Positions 18,818-27,362 of a DNA stretch of 37,407 nt are shown here, one piece after another. The position numbers and the translations under genes are program-made. The notes under the pieces are model-generated. The model was not told the DNA's origin. It was given only the letters and a program-made list of their open reading frames with translations, and made no database searches. The first letter of the stretch is position 1; each line of letters opens with the position of its first letter. This stretch comes from Clostridium sp. (GTDB taxonomy: Bacteria; Bacillota; Clostridia; Oscillospirales; Ruminococcaceae), in NCBI GenBank assembly GCA_023664445.1, contig JAMPFN010000016.1, positions 1 to 37,407 of the forward strand. Direction: 5' to 3'.

Positions 18818-20173
18818 ATGTCAACTGTTACAGCAATTGCAACTCCCGACGCTCCGGGCGGTATTTCCGTTATAAGAATTTCGGGAAAGGATTCATTTAT
18901 AATTGCAGATAAGATTTTCAGATCGTTCAGCGGAAAAAAAGTTGAGGATATGGACGGTTATACTTGTGCTTACGGAAATATATGCGATGAAAATAAAGTG
19001 ATAGACGATGTGATACTGACAGTTTTTCGTTCGCCGAAAAGCTATACAGGGGAAGATGTGGTTGAGATATCATGTCATGGAGGAAGATACATAACTAAAA
19101 AAATTCTCAGACTGATTCTCAAAAACGGGGCAGAACCTGCCGCCGCAGGGGAATTTACAAAACGGGCGTTTTTAAACGGAAAAATGTCGTTGACACAGGC
19201 GGAAGCAATAATGGATATAATTTCGTCGGCAGGTGAAACAGAGCTTCGTTATGCGAACGCACTTAAAGGCGGCGCGGCATTTTTAAAGATAACGGCTTTG
19301 AAAGATAAACTCGTAAATATACTTGGAAATCTTGCGGCATGGGCAGATTTTCCCGAGGAGGACGTTCCCGAGGTCAGACCCGACATACTTATAGCTGAAC
19401 TTAGCGGGCTTATAGAAAAATTTGACAGGATATCCGAAACCTATGATTATGGCAGAATAGTCAGAAACGGTATAAATACCGTTATTATAGGTCGTCCGAA
19501 TGTCGGTAAATCAACGCTTATGAATTGTTTGAGCGGATTTCAGCGGAGTATTGTTACGGATATCGAGGGTACGACAAGAGATGTTATTGAAGAACAGGTT
19601 AAAATTGGAAATTTAATACTTCGGCTTTCCGATACTGCCGGCGTCCGCACAACAGATGATATAATAGAGAGCATGGGTGTGGATATTACTTTCAAAAAAG
19701 TTGAGGAAGCTGATCTGATATTTGCGGTTTTTGACAGCAGCAGAGAATTGTCAGATGAGGATAAGCAGATAATATCAAATATTAATATTGAAAAATCTAT
19801 TGCGGTAATAAATAAAATAGATGCCGAGCCGAAAATTGAAAGTGAATATATTTACAGTAAGTTTAAATATATAGTGGAAATTTCTGCTAAAAATGAAAGC
19901 GGTATTGAAAAGCTTGAAAATGTTATTGAAAAGATGTTTGAAAATAATAATACCGAAATTGGGTTTATTGCAAATGAAAGACAGAAAAATTGTCTTGAAT
20001 CTGCGGCTTCTTATGTGAGAGAGGCTAATAATGCGCTTGAAAACGGAATGTTTCTTGACGGCGTAACTGTGCTGATCGATTCTGCGGCTGAAAAGCTCAT
20101 GGAACTTACCGGTGAAAAAGTATCGGAAGCTGTTGTTGAAGATGTTTTTTCAAGATTTTGTGTAGGAAAATAA
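18818..20173 (+). CDS. mnmE: tRNA modification GTPase MnmE
   Basis: This is a 451-residue GTPase that works with MnmG to make the cmnm5 group on U34 of tRNAs. The N-terminal folate-binding domain has APGGISVIRISG and SCHGG. The G domain has P-loop GRPNVGKS (225-232), GTTRD (251-255) and DTAG (272-275). The C-terminal FCVGK (447-451) carries the catalytic Cys448. The ATG follows GAGGTG. A parS-like site begins at the base after the stop codon. Confidence 0.97.
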   Translation: MSTVTAIATPDAPGGISVIRISGKDSFIIADKIFRSFSGKKVEDMDGYTCAYGNICDENKVIDDVILTVFRSPKSYTGEDVVEISCHGGRYITKKILRLILKNGAEPAAAGEFTKRAFLNGKMSLTQAEAIMDIISSAGETELRYANALKGGAAFLKITALKDKLVNILGNLAAWADFPEEDVPEVRPDILIAELSGLIEKFDRISETYDYGRIVRNGINTVIIGRPNVGKSTLMNCLSGFQRSIVTDIEGTTRDVIEEQVKIGNLILRLSDTAGVRTTDDIIESMGVDITFKKVEEADLIFAVFDSSRELSDEDKQIISNINIEKSIAVINKIDAEPKIESEYIYSKFKYIVEISAKNESGIEKLENVIEKMFENNNTEIGFIANERQKNCLESAASYVREANNALENGMFLDGVTVLIDSAAEKLMELTGEKVSEAVVEDVFSRFCVGK

Positions 20174-20189
20174 TGTTCCATGTGGAACA
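20174..20189. promoter_or_regulatory. parS-like site 1 (one mismatch)
   Basis: TGTTCCATGTGGAACA has perfect 7-bp arms and differs at one central base from the two perfect sites at 23917 and 23955. It is placed immediately after the mnmE stop. It is a probable ParB loading site. Confidence 0.75.
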
Positions 20190-20248
20190 ATTATATTGCT
20201 CTGAAAATTAAATTTTTAGGATTTTGAGGTACTTTATCTCTTGATATT

Positions 20249-20307
20249 TGCTTAAGGGAACTTGTTCCCTTAAGCAGGGGGTTAGGGGGACAGAGTCCCC
20301 TATAAAC
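20249..20307. repeat. Double-hairpin intergenic repeat between mnmE and mnmG
   Basis: A perfect 13-bp arm pair TGCTTAAGGGAAC/GTTCCCTTAAGCA (20249-20276) is followed by GGGGAC-AGA-GTCCCC (20286-20300). The 32-nt block 20276-20307 closely matches 71-102 at the window start, so this is a dispersed palindromic family. There is no U-tract at its end. Confidence 0.7.
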
Positions 20308-20345
20308 TTATCAAAAATTGAATTGCGTGATTTCAGGAGGATGAA

Positions 20346-22226
20346 ATGAATTATTTAATGGGAAAATTTGATGTAGCAGTTGTCGGCGCAGGTCATGCAG
20401 GAGTGGAAGCCGCTCTCGCTGCCGCACGCCTTGGCTGTAAAACTGCTCTTTTTACCATTTCTCTTGATCAAATAGCAAATATGCCTTGTAATCCTTCTAT
20501 CGGCGGTACGGCAAAAGGTCATCTTGTAAGAGAGATAGACGCTCTTGGCGGTGAGATGGGGAAAGCAGCTGATAAATGTTTTATTCAAAGTCGTATGCTG
20601 AACAGAGGTAAAGGTCCTGCCGTACACAGTTTGAGAGTACAGGCGGACAGGGTAAAATATCACAATTATATGAAGCATATTTGTGAAAATCAGGAAAATC
20701 TGGAATTAAAGCAATCCGAAATATCGGAAATAATTACGGAAAACGGAAAAATTATAGGTATACGCACACGTCTTGGAGCAGAATATGCCGTCAAAACTGT
20801 TATTATTTCTACGGGTACATATTTGAAAGGAAAAATACATGTAGGCGAAGCGTCTTATGAAAGCGGTCCCGATGCCGCTCTTCCGTCGATATTCTTATCG
20901 GAAAGCTTGAAAAAAAAAGGTATTGAACTCAGAAGATTTAAAACGGGTACGCCGTGCAGAGTACATAAAAGAAGTATTGATTTTGAAAAAATGGAGCGTC
21001 AGGACGGCGATAATGATATAGTTCCGTTTTCGTTTGAAACGGATAATGAAAATCTTAAAAATATCGTTTCTTGCTATATAACTTACACTAATGCGGAAAC
21101 TCATAGGATAATACTCGATAATCTTGATCGTTCGCCGCTTTATTCGGGAAGAATAGAAGGCGTTGGACCAAGATATTGTCCGTCGATAGAGGACAAGATC
21201 GTAAGATTTGCTGATAAAGAAAGACATCAGCTTTTTGTAGAGCCAATGGGACTCGATACGGAGGAATATTATTTGCAGGGAATGTCGTCATCTCTTCCGG
21301 AAGATGTTCAGCTTAAATTTCTCAGAACAATAAAAGGATTGGAAAATGTTGAAATAATGCGTCCTGCTTACGCTATTGAATATGATTGCTGTGATCCGAC
21401 GCAGATGAAATCAACTCTTGAATTTAAAAATTTAAAGGGACTTTACGGCGCAGGGCAATTTAACGGAAGTTCAGGATATGAAGAGGCGGCGGCACAGGGA
21501 CTTGTAGCGGGAATAAATGCCGCATTGTCCGTACAGGGAAAACAGCCGCTGATACTTGACAGAGCAAGCTCTTATATCGGAACGCTGATAGACGATCTTG
21601 TGACAAAGGGATGTGAAGATCCGTATAGAATGATGACTTCAAGGAGCGAATACAGGCTCGTACTTCGTCAGGATAACGCGGATCAGCGGCTTACGCCTAT
21701 TGGATATGACCTCGGACTTATAAGCGAAGAAAGATATCAGAAGCTTATAATGAAACAGGATCAGACTTCTGAAGAATTAAAGCGTGTGAGAAAACTGAAT
21801 ATTGCGCCTTCTGAAAAATTGAATAATTTGCTTGAAAAAGAGGGTACATCTCCGATAACCACAGGTTGTAAGCTTGCCGATCTTATAAGGCGTCCTCAAA
21901 TAGGATATGATATGCTCGATGCATTTGATACTGACAGACCGACGCTTTCAAGAGAAGTTACTGAACAAGTTGAACTTCAGATAAAATATGAAGGATATAT
22001 ACAAAAGCAGCAGGATCAGATCGAAATAATGAGAAAGCTTGAATGTAAAAATCTTCCGGAAGATATCGATTACTCGCAAATAAGAGGCTTGCGTCTTGAG
22101 GCTGCCGAAAAGCTTAATAAGCAAAAGCCCGAAAATATAGGTCAGGCGTCAAGAATATCTGGGGTATCTCCTGCCGATATATCGGTTTTAGCGGTATGGC
22201 TTGAACAGAAAGGCGGAATAAAATGA
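20346..22226 (+). CDS. mnmG: tRNA uridine-5-carboxymethylaminomethyl modification enzyme MnmG
   Basis: This is the 626-residue FAD-dependent partner of MnmE. It shows the dinucleotide-binding motif GAGHAG (14-19), CNPSIGG (48-54), the second conserved cysteine in [11 protein letters not shown], and the C-terminal helical domain that binds MnmE/tRNA. The length is normal for the long MnmG type. The ATG is preceded by AGGAGG. Its stop overlaps rsmG (ATGA). Confidence 0.97.
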   Translation: MNYLMGKFDVAVVGAGHAGVEAALAAARLGCKTALFTISLDQIANMPCNPSIGGTAKGHLVREIDALGGEMGKAADKCFIQSRMLNRGKGPAVHSLRVQADRVKYHNYMKHICENQENLELKQSEISEIITENGKIIGIRTRLGAEYAVKTVIISTGTYLKGKIHVGEASYESGPDAALPSIFLSESLKKKGIELRRFKTGTPCRVHKRSIDFEKMERQDGDNDIVPFSFETDNENLKNIVSCYITYTNAETHRIILDNLDRSPLYSGRIEGVGPRYCPSIEDKIVRFADKERHQLFVEPMGLDTEEYYLQGMSSSLPEDVQLKFLRTIKGLENVEIMRPAYAIEYDCCDPTQMKSTLEFKNLKGLYGAGQFNGSSGYEEAAAQGLVAGINAALSVQGKQPLILDRASSYIGTLIDDLVTKGCEDPYRMMTSRSEYRLVLRQDNADQRLTPIGYDLGLISEERYQKLIMKQDQTSEELKRVRKLNIAPSEKLNNLLEKEGTSPITTGCKLADLIRRPQIGYDMLDAFDTDRPTLSREVTEQVELQIKYEGYIQKQQDQIEIMRKLECKNLPEDIDYSQIRGLRLEAAEKLNKQKPENIGQASRISGVSPADISVLAVWLEQKGGIK

Positions 22227-22927
22227 TAAGCTATGAATGCGCTGAAAGGATATTTAAAAGCTGTTCGCTTGAATATAACAAATTTCTTCACGAGAAGTTT
22301 TCAACATACTTTGGATTCCTTGTTGAATATAATAATAATGTGAATCTTACGGCTATAACAGATCCCGAACAGGTATGGCTCAAACATTTTGCGGACAGTA
22401 TTTTGCTTTTAAAAAATGTTGAGATAATGCAAAACTCAAAAATGATAGATGTGGGAACCGGCGCAGGATTTCCGTCGATACCTGTAAAGCTATACAGAAA
22501 TGATATAAAACTGACGCTTCTTGACAGTCTGAATAAGAGAATCATTTTCCTTGAAAAGCTTTGCGAAAAGCTTGACATTGAAGCGGAAAAAATTCACGGC
22601 AGGGCAGAGGATATAGGTAAAAAGGAAGAGTATCGTGAAAGGTATGATATTGCATCTGCAAGGGCTGTTGCCGCTATGCCCGCGCTTTGTGAATATTGTA
22701 TGCCTTTTGTAAAAAAAGGCGGAGTGTTCGCTGCAATGAAAGGTCCTAACGAGGAATCCGACGCAGCGGTCAAAGCAGTTAAAATTCTTGGCGGCGACAG
22801 TATAAAGGTCAATGAATACGCTCTTGGAAATGAAGACAAAAGGAAAATTTTTGTCGTTAAAAAAATATCGCAAACGCCGACAAAATATCCGCGAAACAGC
22901 GGTCAGATAAAAAATAAACCATTGTAA
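22223..22927 (+). CDS. rsmG: 16S rRNA (guanine-N7) methyltransferase RsmG (GidB)
   Basis: This is a 234-residue SAM-dependent methyltransferase for G527 of 16S rRNA (E. coli numbering). It has the SAM motif DVGTGAGFP (76-84), LLDSLNKRI (99-107) and ASARAVA, with N-terminal [19 protein letters not shown] typical of GidB. It is translationally coupled to mnmG by a 4-bp overlap. A strong terminator follows at 22947, so the jag/mnmE-side cluster ends here. Confidence 0.96.
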   Translation: MISYECAERIFKSCSLEYNKFLHEKFSTYFGFLVEYNNNVNLTAITDPEQVWLKHFADSILLLKNVEIMQNSKMIDVGTGAGFPSIPVKLYRNDIKLTLLDSLNKRIIFLEKLCEKLDIEAEKIHGRAEDIGKKEEYRERYDIASARAVAAMPALCEYCMPFVKKGGVFAAMKGPNEESDAAVKAVKILGGDSIKVNEYALGNEDKRKIFVVKKISQTPTKYPRNSGQIKNKPL

Positions 22928-22946
22928 AAATTAAATAAAATGCCGT

Positions 22947-22984
22947 AAAATCCGCTTTATTTAAAAATAAGAGCGGATTTTTTG
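22947..22984 (+). terminator. Intrinsic terminator after rsmG
   Basis: AAAATCCGCT (22947-22956) pairs with AGCGGATTTT (22972-22981). Further inner A-T pairing and a following T-run make a clear rho-independent terminator. Confidence 0.88.
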
Positions 22985-22995
22985 TATGGAAATAA

Positions 22996-23024
22996 TTGTA
23001 CGGGTAATATATAATAAGTATAAC
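22996..23024 (+). promoter_or_regulatory. Candidate noc promoter
   Basis: TTGTAC (22996-23001), a 17-nt spacer and TATAAC (23019-23024) lie between the rsmG terminator and noc. The hexamers are moderate, but the position is right; an alternative -10 (TATAAT, 23010) lacks a well-spaced -35. Confidence 0.45.
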
Positions 23025-23062
23025 ACGCTAAATGTGTGAATCTAAAGGAAAGGAAGTTGAAT

Positions 23063-23953
23063 ATGGCGGTATTCTTAAATTTTACAAAAGAAAAGGAGCG
23101 TGATAAAGTACGTCAGCATGAGGAAAATAAAGTAGTGCAGATACCTGTTGCCGAGATCATTCCTAACCCGCATCAGCCGAGGAGTGATTTTGATTTCAAT
23201 GATATCAGTTCGCTTGCGGAAAGCATTTGTCAGAACGGTATATTACAGCCGCTTTCGGTCAGAAAAATCGACAAAGGTTACGAACTTATAGCAGGGGAGA
23301 GAAGACTCAGAGCGTCAAGGCTTTTGCAGCTTAAATATGTTCCGTGCATTGTTTTGGATATTTCATCAAGAACCAGTGCTATTTTTGCACTTGTGGAAAA
23401 TATTCAAAGACAGGATCTGTCTTTTTTTGATGAAGCCAATGCAATAGAAAAGCTGATAAATTATTACGGTATGACACAGGAAGACGCTGCGATAAAACTT
23501 GGAAAAGCACAATCTACTATAGCGAACAAGCTAAGGATATTGAAGCTTACCGATGAAGAAAAGGAGTTGATAATAAAATTTAATCTGACCGAGCGTCATG
23601 CGAGAGCATTGCTTCGGCTTGGCAGCAAAGAGGACAGGCTTGAAATTATAAATAAAGTAATAAAGCATAATCTCAATGTTGAAAGAACCGAAGCATTGAT
23701 CGACGAGTATATAGGAAAGGTTCGTGATAAGGAAAGCTACAGAAAAAGAAGCAAGGTATTTCAAAATGTAAAAATTTTTGTGAATACTATAAATAAAGCG
23801 GTTGAAACAATGAAAGCCGCCGGAATTGCAGCCGATTCAAAAAAAATCCAGAATGAGGATTACATAGAATACCGCGTTAAAATTCCGATTATCAAAAATA
23901 ACAACACTAATAATGATGTTCCACGTGGAACATTCAAATTAACAGAAGAATAA
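23063..23953 (+). CDS. noc: Nucleoid occlusion protein Noc (ParB family)
   Basis: This is a 296-residue ParB/Noc-family CTPase. The N-terminus MAVFLNFTKEKERDK is a short hydrophobic-then-charged stretch, as in Noc's membrane-targeting helix. CTP-binding motifs GERR (78-81) and ENIQR (112-116) are present, then the helix-turn-helix (~138-157). Three positions known to separate Noc from ParB DNA specificity read Noc-like: Gln150 (KAQST), Lys156 (ANK) and Arg178 (TERHAR). A GTG nine codons upstream is open, but AGGAAG is best spaced for this ATG. The order rsmG-noc-parA-parB is the Bacillus order. A perfect parS lies inside its last codons. A second ParB with parS specificity cannot be fully excluded. 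Confidence 0.85.
   Translation: MAVFLNFTKEKERDKVRQHEENKVVQIPVAEIIPNPHQPRSDFDFNDISSLAESICQNGILQPLSVRKIDKGYELIAGERRLRASRLLQLKYVPCIVLDISSRTSAIFALVENIQRQDLSFFDEANAIEKLINYYGMTQEDAAIKLGKAQSTIANKLRILKLTDEEKELIIKFNLTERHARALLRLGSKEDRLEIINKVIKHNLNVERTEALIDEYIGKVRDKESYRKRSKVFQNVKIFVNTINKAVETMKAAGIAADSKKIQNEDYIEYRVKIPIIKNNNTNNDVPRGTFKLTEE
23917..23932. promoter_or_regulatory. parS site 2, inside the noc reading frame
   Basis: The perfect 16-bp palindrome TGTTCCACGTGGAACA is in frame within noc, where GTT CCA CGT GGA ACA encodes Val-Pro-Arg-Gly-Thr near the C-terminus. It matches the known Firmicutes parS sequence closely. Confidence 0.93.
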
Positions 23954-23954
23954 T

Positions 23955-23970
23955 TGTTCCACGTGGAACA
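23955..23970. promoter_or_regulatory. parS site 3, just after noc
   Basis: This is a second perfect TGTTCCACGTGGAACA, extended by 2 bp on each side to a 20-bp palindrome (23953-23972). It begins 1 bp after the noc stop codon and lies 38 bp (start to start) from the intragenic site. Confidence 0.93.
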
Positions 23971-24017
23971 ATAAAAAACAAAAAAATAACAAAAGCAACA
24001 CTTAAAAATCAACAGGT

Positions 24018-24052
24018 AAGGCATGAATTGTAATAAATTCATGCCTTTTTTT
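24018..24052 (+). terminator. Intrinsic terminator after noc
   Basis: This is a perfect 12-bp stem, AAGGCATGAATT (24018-24029) and AATTCATGCCTT (24036-24047), with a 6-nt loop and a T-run. It isolates noc from parA-parB. Confidence 0.92.
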
Positions 24053-24072
24053 ATTTTAATCAGAAATATTCC

Positions 24073-24101
24073 TTTACATATAATAAAAAAAGTGGTATAA
24101 T
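24073..24101 (+). promoter_or_regulatory. parA-parB promoter
   Basis: TTTACA (24073-24078), a 17-nt spacer and TATAAT (24096-24101) are preceded by TGG (extended -10). Transcription would start near 24108, leaving a ~150-nt untranslated leader. Confidence 0.8.
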
Positions 24102-24138
24102 TTATAGATGAGGCAAGTAAAACTTGTTTGAGTCTATT

Positions 24139-24183
24139 CGCCGTATTTTTCGGTTGTTACCTTTGGCAACGAGAAAAATGGCG
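24139..24183 (+). promoter_or_regulatory. Structured leader upstream of parA
   Basis: CGCC..ATTTTTC (24139-24151) pairs with GAGAAAAATGGCG (24171-24183) with a 2-nt bulge, capped by GTTG/CAAC (24153-24156, 24167-24170). It lies in the parA 5' leader. It may be a regulatory RNA structure; no known riboswitch is recognised. Confidence 0.4.
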
Positions 24184-24258
24184 TTTTGGATAAAATATTG
24201 CTTTGCTGATTTGGCAAGGTTTAATTGGCGAGTAATATAATAGAAAGGGGATAATCTG

Positions 24259-25065
24259 ATGAGCAAGGTTTTTGCGATAGTAAATCAAAAAGGCGGTGTC
24301 GGAAAATCAACGACAGCCGTAAATCTTGCTGCCTATTTGGGGTCAAGAGATAAAAAGGTACTGTGTGTGGATATAGACGCACAAGGAAATACTACTACCG
24401 GATTCGGAATAAAGAAAAAATCCACAAAGGCAACGGCTTATGACGTACTTATTGGTCAGTCGCGGATACAAGACACGATAATTCGCACAGAATTTAAAAA
24501 TGTAAGTCTTGTTCCTGCCGTTTCGGCTCTTGCGGGAGCTGAAATAGAAATGATCGAAATGGACGATAGAATGAACAGGCTGAAAATGCAGCTTTTGACA
24601 TGCCGTCTTGATTACGATTATGTGATAATAGATTGTCCGCCTTCGCTAAGTCTTATAACCATAAACGCACTTGTTGCATGCGATAAGCTGATAATTCCTA
24701 TGCAGGCGGAATTTTATGCCCTTGAAGGATTAAGTCAGCTTGTGGAAACCATAAAAATAGTTAAATCCAAATATAATCCTTCGATCGATATTGAGGGTAT
24801 ACTTTTTACAATGTTTGATTCAAGACTTAATGTGGGAAATCAGGTCGTTGACGAAGTAAAAAAATATTTTCCGAATAAAGTATTTGAAACAAAAATACCG
24901 AGAAATGTACGTCTTTCGGAAGCGCCGAGTCATGGAAAGCCTGTTATGTATTATGATAGGGCGTCAAAGGGTGCGGAATACTATGAGTTATTGGGACTTG
25001 AGATACTTGGAGAAAAGCCCGAAGTAAAAGAAAAGAAAAAACTTTTCGGAAAAAAATCAAAATAG
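24259..25065 (+). CDS. parA: Chromosome partitioning ATPase ParA (Soj)
   Basis: This is a 268-residue deviant-Walker ATPase that moves or regulates the origin with ParB and, in Bacillus, controls DnaA. It has P-loop KGGVGKST (11-18) with the signature lysine, VDIDAQGN, and VIIDCPPSLS. There is no N-terminal DNA-binding extension, so it is the chromosomal Soj type. AAAGGGG precedes the ATG. parB follows after 13 bp. Confidence 0.95.
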   Translation: MSKVFAIVNQKGGVGKSTTAVNLAAYLGSRDKKVLCVDIDAQGNTTTGFGIKKKSTKATAYDVLIGQSRIQDTIIRTEFKNVSLVPAVSALAGAEIEMIEMDDRMNRLKMQLLTCRLDYDYVIIDCPPSLSLITINALVACDKLIIPMQAEFYALEGLSQLVETIKIVKSKYNPSIDIEGILFTMFDSRLNVGNQVVDEVKKYFPNKVFETKIPRNVRLSEAPSHGKPVMYYDRASKGAEYYELLGLEILGEKPEVKEKKKLFGKKSK

Positions 25066-25078
25066 GGAAGGTGAATAA

Positions 25079-25915
25079 ATGGCGGCAAAGGGAGGACTTG
25101 GTTTAGGTCTTGGAGCGCTTTTTGATGATAATACTATCGATACGTCTTCATCTCAAATGATAAGATTGTCTGAAATAGAGCCGAACAGATCACAGCCAAG
25201 AAAAAATTTCGATGACAGCTCAATATCAGTACTTGCGGATTCGATAAAACAGCATGGCGTACTGCAACCGCTGCTTGTAAGACCGTTCGGAAACGGATAT
25301 CAGATAGTGGCAGGCGAAAGACGGTGGAGAGCCGCAAGAATGCTCGGACTTTCGGAAGTACCCGTACAGATAAAGGAAATGAGCGATTCGGAAGCTATGC
25401 AGCTTGCTCTCATAGAAAATTTACAGAGAGAAAATCTCAATCCGATCGAAGAAGCTATGGGTTATTCCGAGCTTATTGAAAATTATGGTATGACTCAGGA
25501 AGATATATCCAAAACGGTCGGACGTTCGAGGTCAGCTGTCGCAAATTCGCTCAGGCTTTTAAATCTGCCTGACGAAGTGCAGAAAATGCTGGAGGAAAAC
25601 GAGCTTTCTGTCGGACACGCAAAGGCTCTGCTTTCATTTGAAAATGAACAGGAAATGATAGACGCTGCAAAAAAAGCATGCGGCGGAAAAATGACTGTAA
25701 GGTCGCTTGAAAAACTTGCGAGCAGCTCCGAAAAACCGGAAAAAACTGATTACAATGAAAAAATTGACAGCTATTTCAAAGAAATGGAAATAGGACTTAA
25801 TGAAGCGTTGGGACGCAGGGTAAAAGTAGAGTATGGAAAAAATAAAGGCGCTCTGATACTTGAATTTTATGATAAAGAGGATCTTTCGGCATTGGCTGAA
25901 AGACTTACTAATTAA
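25079..25915 (+). CDS. parB: Chromosome partitioning protein ParB (Spo0J)
   Basis: This is a 278-residue CTP-dependent clamp that loads at parS. The N-terminal GLGLGLGALF is the ParA-interacting peptide. CTP-binding GERR (79-82) and ENLQR (113-117) are present, with the helix-turn-helix at ~139-160. Specificity positions are ParB-like: Arg151 (RSRSA), Ser157 and Gly179 (SVGHAK). These contrast with the paralogue at 23063. Three parS-like sites lie within 5 kb. It is in an operon with parA, and serS follows after 17 bp. Confidence 0.95.
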   Translation: MAAKGGLGLGLGALFDDNTIDTSSSQMIRLSEIEPNRSQPRKNFDDSSISVLADSIKQHGVLQPLLVRPFGNGYQIVAGERRWRAARMLGLSEVPVQIKEMSDSEAMQLALIENLQRENLNPIEEAMGYSELIENYGMTQEDISKTVGRSRSAVANSLRLLNLPDEVQKMLEENELSVGHAKALLSFENEQEMIDAAKKACGGKMTVRSLEKLASSSEKPEKTDYNEKIDSYFKEMEIGLNEALGRRVKVEYGKNKGALILEFYDKEDLSALAERLTN

Positions 25916-25932
25916 TAAGGAGATAAAATATT

Positions 25933-27219
25933 ATGCTGGATATGAAATTGATAAGGACTAATCCGGAACTTGTAAAGGAAAATATAAAGAAAAAGTTTCA
26001 GGACGAAAAGCTTGAACTTGTTGATAAAGTAATCGATCTTGATAAAAAATATCGTGAAACCAAAGTTGAATGCGATAATTTAAGAAATCAAAGAAAGACG
26101 AAGAGCAAAGAGATAGGCGCGCTTATGGGCAAGGGTCAGAAAGACGAAGCCGAGAAAATCAAATCCGAGGTAGGGGAGATTGCGAATAAGCTTTCCGAAT
26201 TGGAAGAATTTGAAATAAAACTTGAAGCTGATATCAAGGAGATAATGCTTGTCATACCGAATATTATAGATGACAGCGTACCGATAGGAAAAGACGACAG
26301 CGAAAATGTTGAAGTAGAGCGTTTCGGAGATCCTTTTGTGCCTGATTTTGAAGTGCCTTATCACGTAGATATTATGGAAAAGCTTGACGGTATCGACCTT
26401 GATAGCGCAAGAAAAACAAGCGGAAACGGTTTTTATTATCTTTGCGGAGATATTGCGCAGCTTCAGTCGTGTATTTTATCCTATGCGAGAGATTTTATGA
26501 TAGATAAAGGATTTACTTACTATATTCCGCCGTTCATGATACGCAGCAATGTTGTAACAGGCGTTATGAGCTTTGCTGAAATGGAGGGAATGATGTATAA
26601 GATAGAGGGCGAGGATCTTTATCTTATCGGCACGAGCGAACACTCTATGATAGGCAAATTTATCGATACTATAATTCCGGAGAGCGAGCTTCCAAAAACG
26701 CTTACGAGCTATTCTCCATGTTTCAGAAAAGAAGTCGGAGCGCACGGTATTGAAGAAAGAGGCGTTTACAGAATACATCAGTTTGAAAAACAGGAAATGA
26801 TAGTTGTCTGCAAGCCGGAAGACAGCATGGATTGGTTTAAAAAGCTATATACAAATACTGTTGAATTTTTCAGATCGCTTGATATTCCGGTAAGAACCCT
26901 TGAATGCTGTTCGGGCGATTTGGCTGATCTGAAAGTTAAGAGTATCGACGTTGAGGCATGGTCGCCAAGACAGAAAAAATATTTTGAGGTTGGAAGCTGT
27001 TCAAATCTTGGCGATGCACAGGCTCGAAGGCTTGGCATCAGGGTAAAAACAGAAAGCGGAGAAAAATATCTTGCGCATACGCTTAATAATACCGTTGTTG
27101 CACCTCCGAGAATGCTTATAGCGTTTCTTGAAAATAATATCAATGAGGACGGAAGCATAAGGATCCCTAAAGCATTGCAGTATTATATGAGGAAAGATAA
27201 GATAGAAGTTAAGAAATAA
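25933..27219 (+). CDS. serS: Serine-tRNA ligase
   Basis: This is a 428-residue class II aminoacyl-tRNA synthetase. The N-terminal long coiled-coil tRNA-binding arm is ~25-105. Motif 2 is near CFRKEVGAHGIEERGVYRIHQF. Motif 3 reads AHTLNNTVVAPPRMLIAFLE with the invariant Arg. The PPRML form of motif 3 differs from the GRTL form of Bacillus SerRS and is closer to the Thermus/archaeal style, from memory. AAGGAG precedes the ATG. It sits 17 bp behind parB and is probably co-transcribed. No T-box is visible. Confidence 0.95.
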   Translation: MLDMKLIRTNPELVKENIKKKFQDEKLELVDKVIDLDKKYRETKVECDNLRNQRKTKSKEIGALMGKGQKDEAEKIKSEVGEIANKLSELEEFEIKLEADIKEIMLVIPNIIDDSVPIGKDDSENVEVERFGDPFVPDFEVPYHVDIMEKLDGIDLDSARKTSGNGFYYLCGDIAQLQSCILSYARDFMIDKGFTYYIPPFMIRSNVVTGVMSFAEMEGMMYKIEGEDLYLIGTSEHSMIGKFIDTIIPESELPKTLTSYSPCFRKEVGAHGIEERGVYRIHQFEKQEMIVVCKPEDSMDWFKKLYTNTVEFFRSLDIPVRTLECCSGDLADLKVKSIDVEAWSPRQKKYFEVGSCSNLGDAQARRLGIRVKTESGEKYLAHTLNNTVVAPPRMLIAFLENNINEDGSIRIPKALQYYMRKDKIEVKK

Positions 27220-27241
27220 TATTTTTTGAATATAAGTATTT

Positions 27242-27276
27242 TAAGTGGACGCCCTCTCTTGCAGGGCGTCCACTTA
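27242..27276. repeat. GGACGC-family hairpin, copy 4 (after serS)
   Basis: This is a perfect 14-bp stem, TAAGTGGACGCCCT and AGGGCGTCCACTTA, with loop CTCTTGC. It is the best-preserved member of the family. It may terminate serS, though it lacks a strong U-tract. Confidence 0.75.
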
Positions 27277-27304
27277 TTTAACAAATATAAATTTTTAATT
27301 TATA

Positions 27305-27333
27305 GTATAATTATAAATCTACTGCAAATAATA
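27305..27333 (+). promoter_or_regulatory. Possible sigma-G-like promoter for spoVAD
   Basis: GTATA (27305-27309), a 17-nt spacer and AATAATA (27327-27333) resemble the forespore sigma-G pattern with one mismatch in the -10. A sigma-A reading (TATAAT at 27306) lacks a -35. This is weak evidence, supported mainly by the gene downstream. Confidence 0.35.
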
Positions 27334-27362
27334 GCCGTAATAAATATTAAACGGAGGCTATT

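Larger units (their letters stand above)
23954..24258. other. 305-bp noc-parA intergenic region
   Basis: No gene is visible. In order it holds parS (23955-23970), the noc terminator (24018-24052), the parA promoter (24073-24101) and a long leader of about 150 nt with a hairpin at 24139-24183. Confidence 0.8.

Noticed and set aside
25916..25932. Possible T-box leader for serS
   Set aside because: Only 17 bp separate parB and serS, with no room for a T-box.
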